Assembly (NCBI GenBank): GCA_019636735.1
Contig: JAHBWY010000005.1
Span: forward strand, 255,880-319,879
Length of the DNA stretch: 64,000 nt
Reading direction: 5' to 3'
Source: Phycisphaeraceae bacterium
Lineage (GTDB): Bacteria; Planctomycetota; Phycisphaerae; Phycisphaerales; SM1A02
Below, piece after piece: positions 19,392-27,509 of the stretch. The notes beneath the pieces were generated by a model. The model saw nothing but the letters and a program-made list of their open reading frames with translations, was not told where the DNA came from and did not search any database. Numbering within the stretch: position 1 is the stretch's first letter; each line of letters begins with the position of its first letter. The translations under genes were made by a program, and so were the position numbers.

Positions 19392-19903
19392 GACGACCCC
19401 GCCTCCGCGGGTGCGTGGAATGCGGCGGGCGCAAGCATTCGTCGAAAGCGCTCCTCCAGGCGATCCTCGCCGCGCTCGATCTCGACGCGGATCTCCCACT
19501 GACCGCCGACGCGCACCGGGAAGGCCGTCGTATAACGACCTTCCTCTGACTCGACGCACGCTCGGCGGATCGCAAGATCCGCAGCGCGAACCGGAATCAG
19601 TTCCACGCGAACCATCGCCTCGCTGATGGGAATCCCCCACTTGTCGGCAATGGACAGGTCGAGGGTGATCTCGCCCGTCGCTGACGCCACCAGAGACGGA
19701 GACACCGTCCAGCGCAGCCGCTCGCCCGCGGTGCGTGCCGCGTGCGACTCATCCCAGTTGAGCGCGCGACGGTAGTAGTCGGGCTCCGCCGCCGTGCCAT
19801 GATCGCTGAGGGCAAGGCGCACGGCGGTGAACGCGAAGAGCGCATTGCCCAGGAGAAGGATCACCGGCACGAACATCCAGCGATTGACGAGAAGCGACTT
19901 CAT
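19388..19903 (-). CDS. ccoH: FixH-family protein (CcoH)
   Basis: 171 residues. One N-terminal membrane helix (RWMFVPVILLLGNALFAFTA), then DYYRRALNWDESHAA, the recognisable FixH motif, and a beta-rich periplasmic domain ending in GQWEIRVEIERGEDRLEERF. CcoH/FixH stabilises the assembling cbb3 complex, in contact with the catalytic subunit. It overlaps both neighbours by 4 nt (ATGA at each end), so it is probably made by coupled translation. Confidence 0.9.
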   Translation of the reverse strand: MKSLLVNRWMFVPVILLLGNALFAFTAVRLALSDHGTAAEPDYYRRALNWDESHAARTAGERLRWTVSPSLVASATGEITLDLSIADKWGIPISEAMVRVELIPVRAADLAIRRACVESEEGRYTTAFPVRVGGQWEIRVEIERGEDRLEERFRRMLAPAAFHAPAEAGSS

Positions 19904-21354
19904 GGACGACCTCCCAGGGGTTGTTCATCGAGAGGACCGATGAGGCGCAGTTCGGCGTCGAACGAGCGACCTTCGGCATCACGGATCTGCACCAGCAGGG
20001 TGCGATGGCCGCGCGCAAACGACGCGCGCGGCGCCACGGCACGGAAGGAGACTTCAGCCGAGTCATGGCCCGGAACTGTGGCGGACAGATCGCCTTCGAT
20101 CCGAACGGCGGGGTCGAGTGATGCGAGTTCGAAGTGACGCGTTGCGTCGAGTCGATTGTCGATGCGCATGCGCACGGGTGAGGCGACCATGCCGTCGGCG
20201 AGCAGCGCATAGGCCACACCCGGCGTGCGCATCTGCACCGCTGCTCCATCGCGCCGCGTGGCAAGAAGGAGCACGAACGCGACCACGAAGGTGACCAGCA
20301 GCAGCGGGTAGACCACCAGACGCAGACGGAAGCCGCCCCGCCCCTCTCCTTCCAGCCGGCGCTGGGACGAGTACCGGATGAGCCCGCGGTCGCGACCGAC
20401 CTTGTCCATCACTTCGTCGCAGGCGTCAATGCACTGCGTGCAGTTGATGCACTCCATCTGCAACCCGTTCCTGATGTCGATCCCCGTCGGGCAGACCTGC
20501 ACGCACATGGTGCAGTCGATGCAATCCCCCTGCCGATCGGGCACGGCCTGCGCCGTTCCCACTGTCGTGGATGCGGGCGCCACCGCCGCCATCGCGCGCT
20601 CCGCGCGACGGATTGGCCCGCGCGGCTCGCCGCGCACGCGGTCATAGCCGACCACGAGCGAATCCCGATCGAGAAGCACGGATTGAAAGCGGCCGTAGGG
20701 ACACGCGAGTGTGCAGAGCTGCTCACGGAAGAAGCAGAAATCAAAGAGCATCAACCCGGTGGTCGCCGCAAAGACCATGAACGCCGTCGGATGTTCGAGG
20801 GGCGAGCCGAGCGTCCAGCCGACCAGTTGATCGGTGCCCACGAAGTAGGCGAGGAAGGTGTTCGCCAGGTGAGCGCTGAGCACCACGAAGGCTGCGTACA
20901 TCGCGACCATGCGCCACGCTGGCACGGTGGCACCCTTGCGCCCCCACGCCTTGCCCATGAAGAAGCGCTCGATCGGCCGGAAGACGAACTCCAGGTAGAC
21001 CGTTTGCGGACAACCCCAGCCGCACCACACTCGGCCGAAGATCGCCGTGGCCAGGAAGACCGCGGTGAAGATCGAGAGCATCAGGAGCGCCAGCAGCAGC
21101 GTATCTGTGGGGCGGAAAATGCCTCCGAAGAAGACGAAACGCCTCGACACCAGGTCGAGCAGGATCGGAGGTTGCCCATGTATGCGAAGCCACGGAAGGA
21201 TGGTGAAGAGCGCGATCAACGCCCACGCCACCACAAGGCGCGCCTTCCAGTAGCGACCGCTGGCGGGGCGCGGCGTCAACCAGCGCCGTGAGCCGTCGGC
21301 GTTCATGGTCGGAAGGACCCGACCGTCGATCATGGGGAGCGAGATGTCACCCAT
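19900..21354 (-). CDS. ccoG: Cytochrome c oxidase accessory protein CcoG (4Fe-4S)
   Basis: 484 residues if it starts at the ATG at 21354, which overlaps the ccoP stop by 8 nt (ATGGGTGA); an ATG at 21384 would add 10 residues and overlap ccoP more. Membrane helices occur near 40-60 and 85-105. GRVWCGWGCPQTVYLEFVFR is the CcoG/NapH-like motif, and CIDCTMCVQVCPTGIDIRNG followed by CINCTQCIDAC gives two 4Fe-4S sites. A last helix precedes a C-terminal Ig-like domain facing the periplasm. CcoG reduces Cu(II) for delivery to the oxidase. Confidence 0.95.
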   Translation of the reverse strand: MGDISLPMIDGRVLPTMNADGSRRWLTPRPASGRYWKARLVVAWALIALFTILPWLRIHGQPPILLDLVSRRFVFFGGIFRPTDTLLLALLMLSIFTAVFLATAIFGRVWCGWGCPQTVYLEFVFRPIERFFMGKAWGRKGATVPAWRMVAMYAAFVVLSAHLANTFLAYFVGTDQLVGWTLGSPLEHPTAFMVFAATTGLMLFDFCFFREQLCTLACPYGRFQSVLLDRDSLVVGYDRVRGEPRGPIRRAERAMAAVAPASTTVGTAQAVPDRQGDCIDCTMCVQVCPTGIDIRNGLQMECINCTQCIDACDEVMDKVGRDRGLIRYSSQRRLEGEGRGGFRLRLVVYPLLLVTFVVAFVLLLATRRDGAAVQMRTPGVAYALLADGMVASPVRMRIDNRLDATRHFELASLDPAVRIEGDLSATVPGHDSAEVSFRAVAPRASFARGHRTLLVQIRDAEGRSFDAELRLIGPLDEQPLGGRP

Positions 21355-22051
21355 TGGCGGTGCGGTCTGCCGATACGGCTCCATCCGGTGGCGAAGTCGG
21401 CCCACTCTCGTGGCGAGCTGCGGGCTGACCTGCCGCAGGCTTCTCCACCGGCACTGGCGCCGGCCATGGCGCAATGACCTGCCCTTCAGGGGCCTTCGGC
21501 GCCGAAGGCGTGGTGCCGCGCAAACTGGCGACATACGCGGAGAGCACCACCATCTGCGGCTGGCTGAAGTTCCTGTTCCACGCAGGCATGCCCTTGTTGA
21601 TCACGCCATCGTGAATCACTCGGTAGAGGTCGGTCACCTGCTTCACATTGATGAAGCTGTCATCGGTCAGGTTCGGCCCGGTGCCGCCGCCGCCATCCGG
21701 TCCGTGGCAGACGCTGCAATTGGCGCGAAAGAGCACGCGACCGATCGACATGAAGGTGTCATCCTTGCTCAGTCGGACAAGCGTCTGTTCATCGGGCTGA
21801 ATGTCACCGAGGCGCCGTGCCAGCACCGTGAAGAACGCCGCCGTCTCCGAGTCGTAGGACTGTTCCAGCGTCTCACCGGTGCCGAAGGTGTAGAAGACGA
21901 AGTACGGCACGCTGAACAGCACCGTCCCCCACATCAGCCAGGTCCACCACTGCGGAAGCGGGTTGTCGTACTCGCGGATCCCGTCGTACTCGTGATCGAG
22001 GATCTTCGAGTTCCGCTTGTTCATGTCGTTCATGTCGTTCATGTCGTTCAT
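21347..22051 (-). CDS. ccoP: cbb3 oxidase subunit III CcoP, single-heme form
   Basis: 234 residues, ATG at 22051 overlapping the ccoQ stop by 4 nt. The N-terminus is three MND repeats, then the CcoP motif DGIREYDNPLPQWWTWLMWG, one membrane helix (about 36-54), and one cytochrome c domain with C112-x2-C115-H116. Classical CcoP has two c-type hemes; here there is only one CxxCH, and after about 195 the tail is Pro/Ala-rich without further motifs. So electrons would pass from a soluble donor through a single CcoP heme to the CcoO heme. Function is otherwise as an electron-entry subunit in the membrane. Confidence 0.93.
   Translation of the reverse strand: MNDMNDMNDMNKRNSKILDHEYDGIREYDNPLPQWWTWLMWGTVLFSVPYFVFYTFGTGETLEQSYDSETAAFFTVLARRLGDIQPDEQTLVRLSKDDTFMSIGRVLFRANCSVCHGPDGGGGTGPNLTDDSFINVKQVTDLYRVIHDGVINKGMPAWNRNFSQPQMVVLSAYVASLRGTTPSAPKAPEGQVIAPWPAPVPVEKPAAGQPAARHESGPTSPPDGAVSADRTANG
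22021..22051 (-). repeat. ATGAACGAC microrepeat over the ccoP start codon
   Basis: Reading left from 22051, the unit ATGAACGAC occurs three times in perfect tandem and a fourth ATGAAC follows, so the first ten residues contain four in-frame Met codons (positions 1, 4, 7, 10). The first ATG is the one coupled to the ccoQ stop. Because the unit is 9 bp, loss or gain of copies keeps the frame. Confidence 0.9.
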
Positions 22052-22260
22052 GGGCGTCGATCTCCCTGGTTCGAAGGCGGAACCCCGCCCGCCGAGTCTG
22101 CGTCGTCGTAGTTCTGCGGCTCGTCATCGATGGGAATGCGAGCGTCCTTGTCCCAGCGCCTCTTCGGTGTGAGCCAGATCCACAGGACCACGCCGATGAA
22201 GAAGGTCATGGCGACCACGAGGGCGATCTGCGCCCCGATGGAGGTGAAGGCGAGGGTCAT
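22048..22260 (-). CDS. ccoQ: cbb3 oxidase small subunit CcoQ/FixQ-like
   Basis: 70 residues. One membrane helix (about 8-29: IALVVAMTFFIGVVLWIWL) is followed by TPKRRWDKDARIPIDD, a pattern of CcoQ proteins, and a polar tail. CcoQ stabilises the link between CcoP and the core complex. It overlaps ccoNO and ccoP by 4 nt each. Small size limits the call, but position and pattern agree. Confidence 0.85.
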   Translation of the reverse strand: MTLAFTSIGAQIALVVAMTFFIGVVLWIWLTPKRRWDKDARIPIDDEPQNYDDADSAGGVPPSNQGDRRP

Positions 22261-24539
22261 GGCCGCTGCTCCAGGCTGCGAGGTTGTTCATCGCTGGGCG
22301 ACGCGGCCGCCACGGCCGCGGGCGGCGACTCGGGTGGACGATCGAGGTCGGTGCCGAGTCGCAGCATGTAGGCGATCAACGCGATGACTTCGCGATCGTG
22401 GTAGCCGGCGCTGCCGCCCTCGTCGACGATGCGGGCCGCGACCTGCTCCGCCTGCACTCGCGCGAGCGTCGCCGCATTCCGCACTGTCTCGTCGCCGTAG
22501 GGCACGCCCAGTCGTTGCATGGCTCGCGTCGACTTGACGGCCTGCTCGAAGTCGAGTGGCTTGGTGAGCATCCACGCATAGGCCGGCATGATCGAACCGG
22601 GACTCGTGTCGTTCGGATCGTTGAAGTGGCGCAGGTGCCAGAGCGGCGACGGCACGCGCTTGCCCTCGCGGGCGAGATCTGGGCCGATGCGCCGCGATCC
22701 CCAGAGGAACGGGTGGTCATAGACGAACTCGCCCGGCTTGCTGTACTCACCGAAGCGCTCTGTCTCCGCGCGAAGCGGGCGGATCATTTGCGAGTGGCAG
22801 TTGTTGCAGCCGTTCGCGATGTAGATGTCCCGACCGACCAGTTCGAGCGGCGTGTAGGGCTGGACCGTCGCGATGCGCGGGATGTCGCGCTTGAGCGCAA
22901 AGAGCGGCACGATCTCAAAGAGCGACGCGACAATGACCGCGATCGCGACCATGATCGTGAAGAAGAACCCCTTCGCCTCCCAGTTGCGGTGCCAGCGCAT
23001 CTGGGCGAAGACATCCAGCGTCCGTGCGAAGTTGACGACGCTGCCCTTGGGAAGCGCGGGACCGGGCACCGGCGCCGGCGTCCATCCGCGCGCCAGCGGC
23101 GCGGCCTCATAGATGGGCTCTTCGTAGCGGGCTGGAGCGCTGCGCCAGGTGAGAATTACATTGACCAGACAGAGCCCCGCGCCGAAGAGATACAGCGAGC
23201 CGCCCACCGCGCGGAACCAGTAGTACGGAATGAGCACGCGCACCGTCTCGAGGAAGTCGGGGTACTGAAGGAAGCCCTCGGCGTTGAAGGCGCGCCACAT
23301 GAGCCCCTGCGTCAGACCGGCCGCGTAGATCGGAATGATGTAGAGGAGAATGCCGATGGTCGCGATCCAGAAGTGCAGGCCGACCCAACTCGGCTTCGCG
23401 ATCGGCGTCTGGAAGAGGCGCGGCATGAGCCAGTACGCCATGCCGAAGGTCATGAAGCCGACCCAGCCGAGCGCGCCGCCATGCACATGGGCGATTGTCC
23501 AGTCGGTGTAGTGACTCAGCGCATTCACGCTCTTGACCGAGAGGAGCGGTCCTTCGAAGGTGGCCATGCCATAGAAGGTGATGCCCACCACGAAGAACTT
23601 GAGGACGGGATCCGACGCGACGCGGTGCCAGGCGCCGCGCAGCGTGAGCAGGCCGTTGATCATGCCGCCCCAGCTCGGCATCCACAGCATGACGCTGAAG
23701 AGCATGCCGAGGGTGCTCGCCCACTCGGGCAGCGCCGTGTAGTGCAGGTGATGAGGGCCGGCCCAGATGTAGAGGAAGACGATCGTCCAGAAGTGGACGA
23801 TGCTCAGGCGGTAGCTGAACACCGGCCGCTCCGCCGCCTTCGGAAGGAAGTAGTACATGAGCCCCAGGAATGGCGTGGTCAGGAAGAAGGCCACGGCGTT
23901 GTGGCCGTACCACCACTGCATGAAGGCATCCTGCGTGCCCGCGTAGACCGAGTAGCTGCGAAGCCAATCGGCGGGCATCACGAGGTTGTTGAAGATGTAG
24001 AGAATCGCGATGGTCACCACCGTGGCGATGTAGAACCAGATCGCCACATAGAGGTGCCGCTCGCGGCGACGCATGATCGTCCCGAAGAAGTTGATCGCGA
24101 AGACCACCCAGACGAGCACCACCGCGATGTCGATGGGCCACTCGAGCTCCGCGTACTCCTTCGACTGCGAGTAGCCCAGCGGAAGCGTGATGGCCGCCGC
24201 GGCGATGATCGCCTGCCACCCCCAGAAGTGAATCTTCGAGAGCAGGTCGCTGAAGGTGCGCGTCTTCAGAAGTCGCTGCATCGAGTAGTAGACGGCGGTG
24301 AAGATCGCATTGCCGCCGAAGGCGAAGATCACCGCGTTGGTGTGAACGGGTCGAAGCCGCCCGAAGCTCAACCATTCACCGATGTTCGCGGCGGGCCATG
24401 CGAGTTGGACGGCGATGATGACACCGACCAGCATGCCCACCACGCCCCAGAAGAGGGTCGCGAGCAGGAACATCCGGGGGGTCTGGTCGTCGTAACTGAA
24501 GCGTTCCAGTCCGGGGGACGATTCGTGAGGAGCGTGCAT
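22257..24539 (-). CDS. ccoNO: Fused cbb3 oxidase subunits I and II (CcoN-CcoO)
   Basis: 760 residues, ATG at 24539. Residues 1 to about 500 are CcoN: 12 or so membrane helices with RPVHTNAVIF (heme ligand), WWYGHNAVAFFLTTPFLG (CuB ligand and cross-linked Tyr region), WAGPHHLHYTALPEW (CuB His pair) and IAHVHGGALGWVG (heme ligands). From about 520 it continues without break into CcoO: one helix and a cytochrome c domain with CNNCH at 578-582 and SQMIRPL. Such ccoN-ccoO fusions are known in Planctomycetes and Bacteroidetes relatives. It is the catalytic, O2-reducing core of a high-affinity proton-pumping oxidase and the first gene of the operon. Confidence 0.96.
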   Translation of the reverse strand: MHAPHESSPGLERFSYDDQTPRMFLLATLFWGVVGMLVGVIIAVQLAWPAANIGEWLSFGRLRPVHTNAVIFAFGGNAIFTAVYYSMQRLLKTRTFSDLLSKIHFWGWQAIIAAAAITLPLGYSQSKEYAELEWPIDIAVVLVWVVFAINFFGTIMRRRERHLYVAIWFYIATVVTIAILYIFNNLVMPADWLRSYSVYAGTQDAFMQWWYGHNAVAFFLTTPFLGLMYYFLPKAAERPVFSYRLSIVHFWTIVFLYIWAGPHHLHYTALPEWASTLGMLFSVMLWMPSWGGMINGLLTLRGAWHRVASDPVLKFFVVGITFYGMATFEGPLLSVKSVNALSHYTDWTIAHVHGGALGWVGFMTFGMAYWLMPRLFQTPIAKPSWVGLHFWIATIGILLYIIPIYAAGLTQGLMWRAFNAEGFLQYPDFLETVRVLIPYYWFRAVGGSLYLFGAGLCLVNVILTWRSAPARYEEPIYEAAPLARGWTPAPVPGPALPKGSVVNFARTLDVFAQMRWHRNWEAKGFFFTIMVAIAVIVASLFEIVPLFALKRDIPRIATVQPYTPLELVGRDIYIANGCNNCHSQMIRPLRAETERFGEYSKPGEFVYDHPFLWGSRRIGPDLAREGKRVPSPLWHLRHFNDPNDTSPGSIMPAYAWMLTKPLDFEQAVKSTRAMQRLGVPYGDETVRNAATLARVQAEQVAARIVDEGGSAGYHDREVIALIAYMLRLGTDLDRPPESPPAAVAAASPSDEQPRSLEQRP

Positions 24540-24582
24540 CGTGGGTTCCGAAGGGGTGATGACGAAATGACGAGCCGAATAT

Positions 24583-24598
24583 CGTGATTTCGCTCACA
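24583..24598 (-). promoter_or_regulatory. CRP/FNR-superfamily-type palindrome upstream of ccoNO
   Basis: The plus strand reads CGTGATTTCGCTCACA, i.e. CGTGA-N6-TCACA, one base from the CRP consensus TGTGA-N6-TCACA and an inverted repeat. It lies 44 bp upstream of the ccoNO ATG and about 230 bp from the Rrf2 gene. A CRP/FNR-family activator here would match known oxygen control of cbb3 operons. The regulator gene is not in the window. Confidence 0.5.
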
Positions 24599-24668
24599 GG
24601 CCGAGGAGGCGTGCGGGTGACCACGCCGAGGATCGTTGAAAACTGGCCATTTTTTGAGCGTGGTGGCC

Positions 24669-24702
24669 TTGATTGCGAATTCGGATATTAGTATCGTTGA
24701 TT
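24669..24702 (+). promoter_or_regulatory. AT-rich candidate operator in the ccoNO/Rrf2 intergenic region
   Basis: In a GC-rich window this stretch stands out as AT-rich. TTGATT occurs at 24669-24674 and again at 24697-24702, and between them lies the inverted repeat GATA-TTAG-TATC (24684-24695). It is a plausible binding site for the Rrf2 regulator encoded 126 bp downstream or for the promoter core. Its symmetry is short, so this is only a candidate. Confidence 0.28.
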
Positions 24703-24827
24703 CTGCCTTTGGTCAAGTACCTCTCTTCCAGGATTCAGACCGCTGCGTCGCGGCGACCCGGAACCGTGGGGCGGCCATCACTGGACCAAGGCATGAGGGC
24801 CCCCGATCTGGGAGCCTCGGAGGTCCG

Positions 24828-25325
24828 ATGTACGGCAAGCAGACCGAGCGCGCAATTGCGGCCATGAGCCGCCTGGCGGAAGTGTGGGATGGGGGGCTCA
24901 CCCGCCTCTCCGCGAGCGACATCGCGGAGAACCGTGGTCTTCCTGGACCGATGGTGGCCAAGCTTCTCACCGCTCTCTCCCAGCATGGACTGGTCCGCGG
25001 TTCTCCGGGGCCAGGCGGTGGGTACGCCCTCGCTCGCCCGCCGGTTGAGATCACTCTTCAGGAAGTGTGGACCATCTTCGAGCGACCCGATCACAGCCCC
25101 AACTGCCCCTTCGGTGGTGGTGTGTGCGGCGTGGGCGACCCCTGCGCCCTTCATGATCGACTGGTGCAGATGAACGACTCGGTGCGGAGCATGCTTCGGA
25201 ACACCACCTTCCAGATCTTCCTTGATGCGAAGCTCGAAGGTCGTCAGCCCGCGCCGCGCACAATGAAGCCCGACGGCGAGCGCGAGAGCTATCGCGCGCC
25301 GCAGGCACGGCATCGCTCTGAGTAA
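24828..25325 (+). CDS. Rrf2-family transcriptional regulator with Cys triad
   Basis: 165 residues from the ATG at 24828, with CGGAGG 4 nt upstream. The winged-helix part (about 1-85) has the Rrf2 pattern: SASDIAENRGLPGPMVAKLL, then HGLVRGSPGPGGGYALARPP and ITLQEVWTIFE. It then has C93-x6-C100-x5-C106, the Fe-S ligand triad seen in IscR, NsrR and relatives (usual first spacing is x5, here x6). It should sense NO, O2 or Fe-S status and act on the divergent cco operon or itself. The last 40 residues are polar and variable. Confidence 0.9.
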   Translation: MYGKQTERAIAAMSRLAEVWDGGLTRLSASDIAENRGLPGPMVAKLLTALSQHGLVRGSPGPGGGYALARPPVEITLQEVWTIFERPDHSPNCPFGGGVCGVGDPCALHDRLVQMNDSVRSMLRNTTFQIFLDAKLEGRQPAPRTMKPDGERESYRAPQARHRSE

Positions 25326-25444
25326 CGCGGCACCGTTCCAGAGAGCGCGGCGTCGTTCCAGAGAGCGCGGCACCGTTCCAGAGAGCGCGGCGTCGTTCCA
25401 GAGAGTGCGGCGTCGTTCCAGAGAGCGCGGCGTCGTTCCGAAGG
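25325..25444 (+). repeat. Tandem array of six 20-bp units
   Basis: Six units of 20 bp run from 25325, directly on the Rrf2 stop codon, to 25444. The typical unit is GCGCGGCGTCGTTCCAGAGA; copies 1 and 3 have CACC in place of CGTC, one has GTGCGG, and the last ends CCGAAGG. Units are too short and have no spacers, so this is not CRISPR. The period is not a multiple of 3 and the array is outside any supported gene. Confidence 0.92.
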
Positions 25445-25503
25445 GCGCCTCGCTGCCTCCGCCCAATCTCACCGGCGCGCGAGGCGCGCTGACCCGATGC
25501 TCA

Positions 25504-27003
25504 TCAGCTCGCCGACGGCGCGCTCCCGATCGACACCGTGCACACCGCGCGCGACTCGGTGAAGAATCGAAGGGCGTCATGTCCCCCTTCGCGCCCGACG
25601 CCGGACTCCTTCCAGCCACCAAAGGGCACGCGAAGGTCTCGCACCAGCCAGCAATTGACCCAGACCGTTCCGGCTTGGATCCGTGAAGCGACGCGCTGCG
25701 CCCGCGGCTCATCGCCGCTCCAGACGCTCGCGGCCAGCCCGTACCGAACACCGTTGGCGATGTCGATCGCCTCTTCGTCGCTTGAGAACGGAATGAGGGT
25801 GGCGACGGGGCCGAAGATCTCCTCCTGGTTCGTCTCACACTGGGGCGGAAGACCTTCGATGAGCGTGGGCTGCCAGAACCAGCCATTGCGGCAGCGCTCG
25901 GGCAACGACTCGCGCGGTGGCCGCGCCCCTCCGCACAGCACGCGACCACCGAGCTCCACAGCGCGCGCCACGCTGCGCTCCACCTTGAGAAGGTGCTCCT
26001 GCGAAGTGATCGCCCCCTGCTCGGTCGACGCCTCAAGCGGATCGCCCAGCCGAAGCGCGCGAGCGCCCTCGACGAGCGCCTCGCGCACTTGTGGATAGAT
26101 CGACTGATCCACCAGGATGCGCGAGCCGCAGAGGCAGATCTGACCCTGATTCAGGAACGCACTGCGAAGCACGCCCGGAACCACGCACTCAGTGGTGCTG
26201 TCGCCGAGGATGATCGTTGGATTCTTGCCGCCGAGTTCCAGCGAGAGCCGCCGGAACGACGGTGCCGCGGCGCGTGCAATGGCCGCCCCGGTCGTCGTGC
26301 CGCCGGTGAAAGTGATGGCAGACACTCCCGGGTGCGCCACCAGCGCCGCGCCTGCTTCCGAGCCGCGACCATGAATGACATTGAGCACACCCGGCGGAAA
26401 CCCCGCTTCGATCGATCGCTCTGCCAGCATGGTGGCGGTGCGAGGCGTGACCTCACTCGGCTTCCCCACCACGGTGCAACCTGCCGCAAGCGCGGGGCCA
26501 ATCTTCCATGTGAAGAGGTAGATCGGCAGGTTCCACGGAGAAATGCACGCGGCGACTCCGCCGGCGGCGCGCTGGACAACCGTTCGCGTGCGCCCGCCCG
26601 AACCACCCATTGCGGGCGCACCTTCGTAGATGTCCGGCACCCAGTCTCGAACCAGTTCCGCAAAGAACCGCAGGTTCGCGATGGCGCGCGGCACATCCAT
26701 CGACCGGGCCAGGGAGAGCGGCTTGCCCGTGTCGCGTGACTCGGCAAGCGCGAGTTCCTCGGCGTCGCGCTCCATGATCGAAGCAAGGTTCTCAAGCAGG
26801 GCTGCGCGCTCGGTCGCGGGCCGGGCGCTCCACGCGGGAAACGCGCGGCGCGCGGCGGAGACGGCGCGATCGACATCGATCTCGTCCGAGGCAGCACAGC
26901 GCCCGATCACGAGCCCTGTCGCGGGCTCATGCACATCGAGCCAGGCGCCACGCCCCGGCGTGCGCATGGCGCCGTCGATGAGATTGAGGCAGGTCTCACT
27001 CAC
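25504..27003 (-). CDS. NAD(P)-dependent aldehyde dehydrogenase
   Basis: 499 residues from the GTG at 27003, which overlaps the lipoprotein stop (GTGA). ALDH motifs are complete: SPWNLPIYLFTWKIGPALAA (Asn and cofactor entry), VGKPSEVTPRTA, ITFTGGTTTGAAIARAAAP, LELGGKNPTII with the general base Glu, and NQGQICLCGSR with the catalytic Cys. EIFGPVATLIPF closes the fold. The sequence style resembles the ALDH8 or 2-aminomuconate/2-hydroxymuconate semialdehyde dehydrogenase group, but no catabolic partner genes are present, so the substrate is open. Last gene of a three-gene operon. Confidence 0.92.
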   Translation of the reverse strand: MSETCLNLIDGAMRTPGRGAWLDVHEPATGLVIGRCAASDEIDVDRAVSAARRAFPAWSARPATERAALLENLASIMERDAEELALAESRDTGKPLSLARSMDVPRAIANLRFFAELVRDWVPDIYEGAPAMGGSGGRTRTVVQRAAGGVAACISPWNLPIYLFTWKIGPALAAGCTVVGKPSEVTPRTATMLAERSIEAGFPPGVLNVIHGRGSEAGAALVAHPGVSAITFTGGTTTGAAIARAAAPSFRRLSLELGGKNPTIILGDSTTECVVPGVLRSAFLNQGQICLCGSRILVDQSIYPQVREALVEGARALRLGDPLEASTEQGAITSQEHLLKVERSVARAVELGGRVLCGGARPPRESLPERCRNGWFWQPTLIEGLPPQCETNQEEIFGPVATLIPFSSDEEAIDIANGVRYGLAASVWSGDEPRAQRVASRIQAGTVWVNCWLVRDLRVPFGGWKESGVGREGGHDALRFFTESRAVCTVSIGSAPSAS

Positions 27004-27509
27004 GGTGTCCCGACGGGCGCGACCGGCTCCATGCTGACCAACTGGAGCCAGAGGTTGATCGTCTCGCCTTCCGTGGTCAGCACGCGTGCGAGGCCGCCAT
27101 CCGTGAGCGCTCGATCCCATGGCGTGCGCAGTGTGATGACGACGGAGAAACTCCGACCCGGCTCGACGCGATACGGCATGGCTCCGGGCGCACTCGCCGA
27201 GACATGATCCGACGCCGTGACCACGCTCGCAAGGATCACCGCCTGCGATCCGCGATTGGTCAGGGTGAAGGTGCCGGTGTAGCCGCCACCTCGGTTCAAG
27301 CGCGCAGGATCAACTTGCACAACCATTCGCCGGGCGCCCTGGAGCGAGCTGCCCGGTGGCATGAAGTCGGCGGAGGTGTCGCGCACGCCCTGCGGCGACG
27401 GCGCCGGTGGCGGAGTCTCACACCCAACCGCTCCTAGTAGCAGCGCGAGCACAAGGGTCGAGAGCGCCCGCGCGCTCACCGAGTGAACAACGAACGATCG
27501 AAGAGTCAT
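27000..27509 (-). CDS. Lipoprotein of unknown function
   Basis: 169 residues. The signal ends in LALLLGAVGC, a lipobox with Cys near residue 30, so the mature protein is lipid-anchored outside the inner membrane. After a Pro-rich spacer, VQVDPARLNRGGGYTGTFTL and VEPGRSFSVVITLRTPW look like one Ig-like beta-sandwich, the type often seen in proteins that follow DUF1573-like or surface-associated folds. No catalytic motif is visible. It overlaps both neighbours by 4 nt. Confidence 0.75.
   Translation of the reverse strand: MTLRSFVVHSVSARALSTLVLALLLGAVGCETPPPAPSPQGVRDTSADFMPPGSSLQGARRMVVQVDPARLNRGGGYTGTFTLTNRGSQAVILASVVTASDHVSASAPGAMPYRVEPGRSFSVVITLRTPWDRALTDGGLARVLTTEGETINLWLQLVSMEPVAPVGTP

Noticed and set aside
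22284..24587. A 767-codon plus-strand frame across ccoNO
   Set aside because: Antisense to the oxidase; composition is Arg/Glu/His/Val without membrane segments or motifs.
25325..25444. CRISPR array
   Set aside because: 20-bp units with no spacers and no cas genes. The arrays at 60145 and 63855 also have no spacers.
24735..26036. A minus-strand frame through the Rrf2 gene and the 20-bp repeat, giving repeated Arg/Leu/Trp residues
   Set aside because: The repeat merely keeps the frame open; Rrf2 on the other strand has full motifs.
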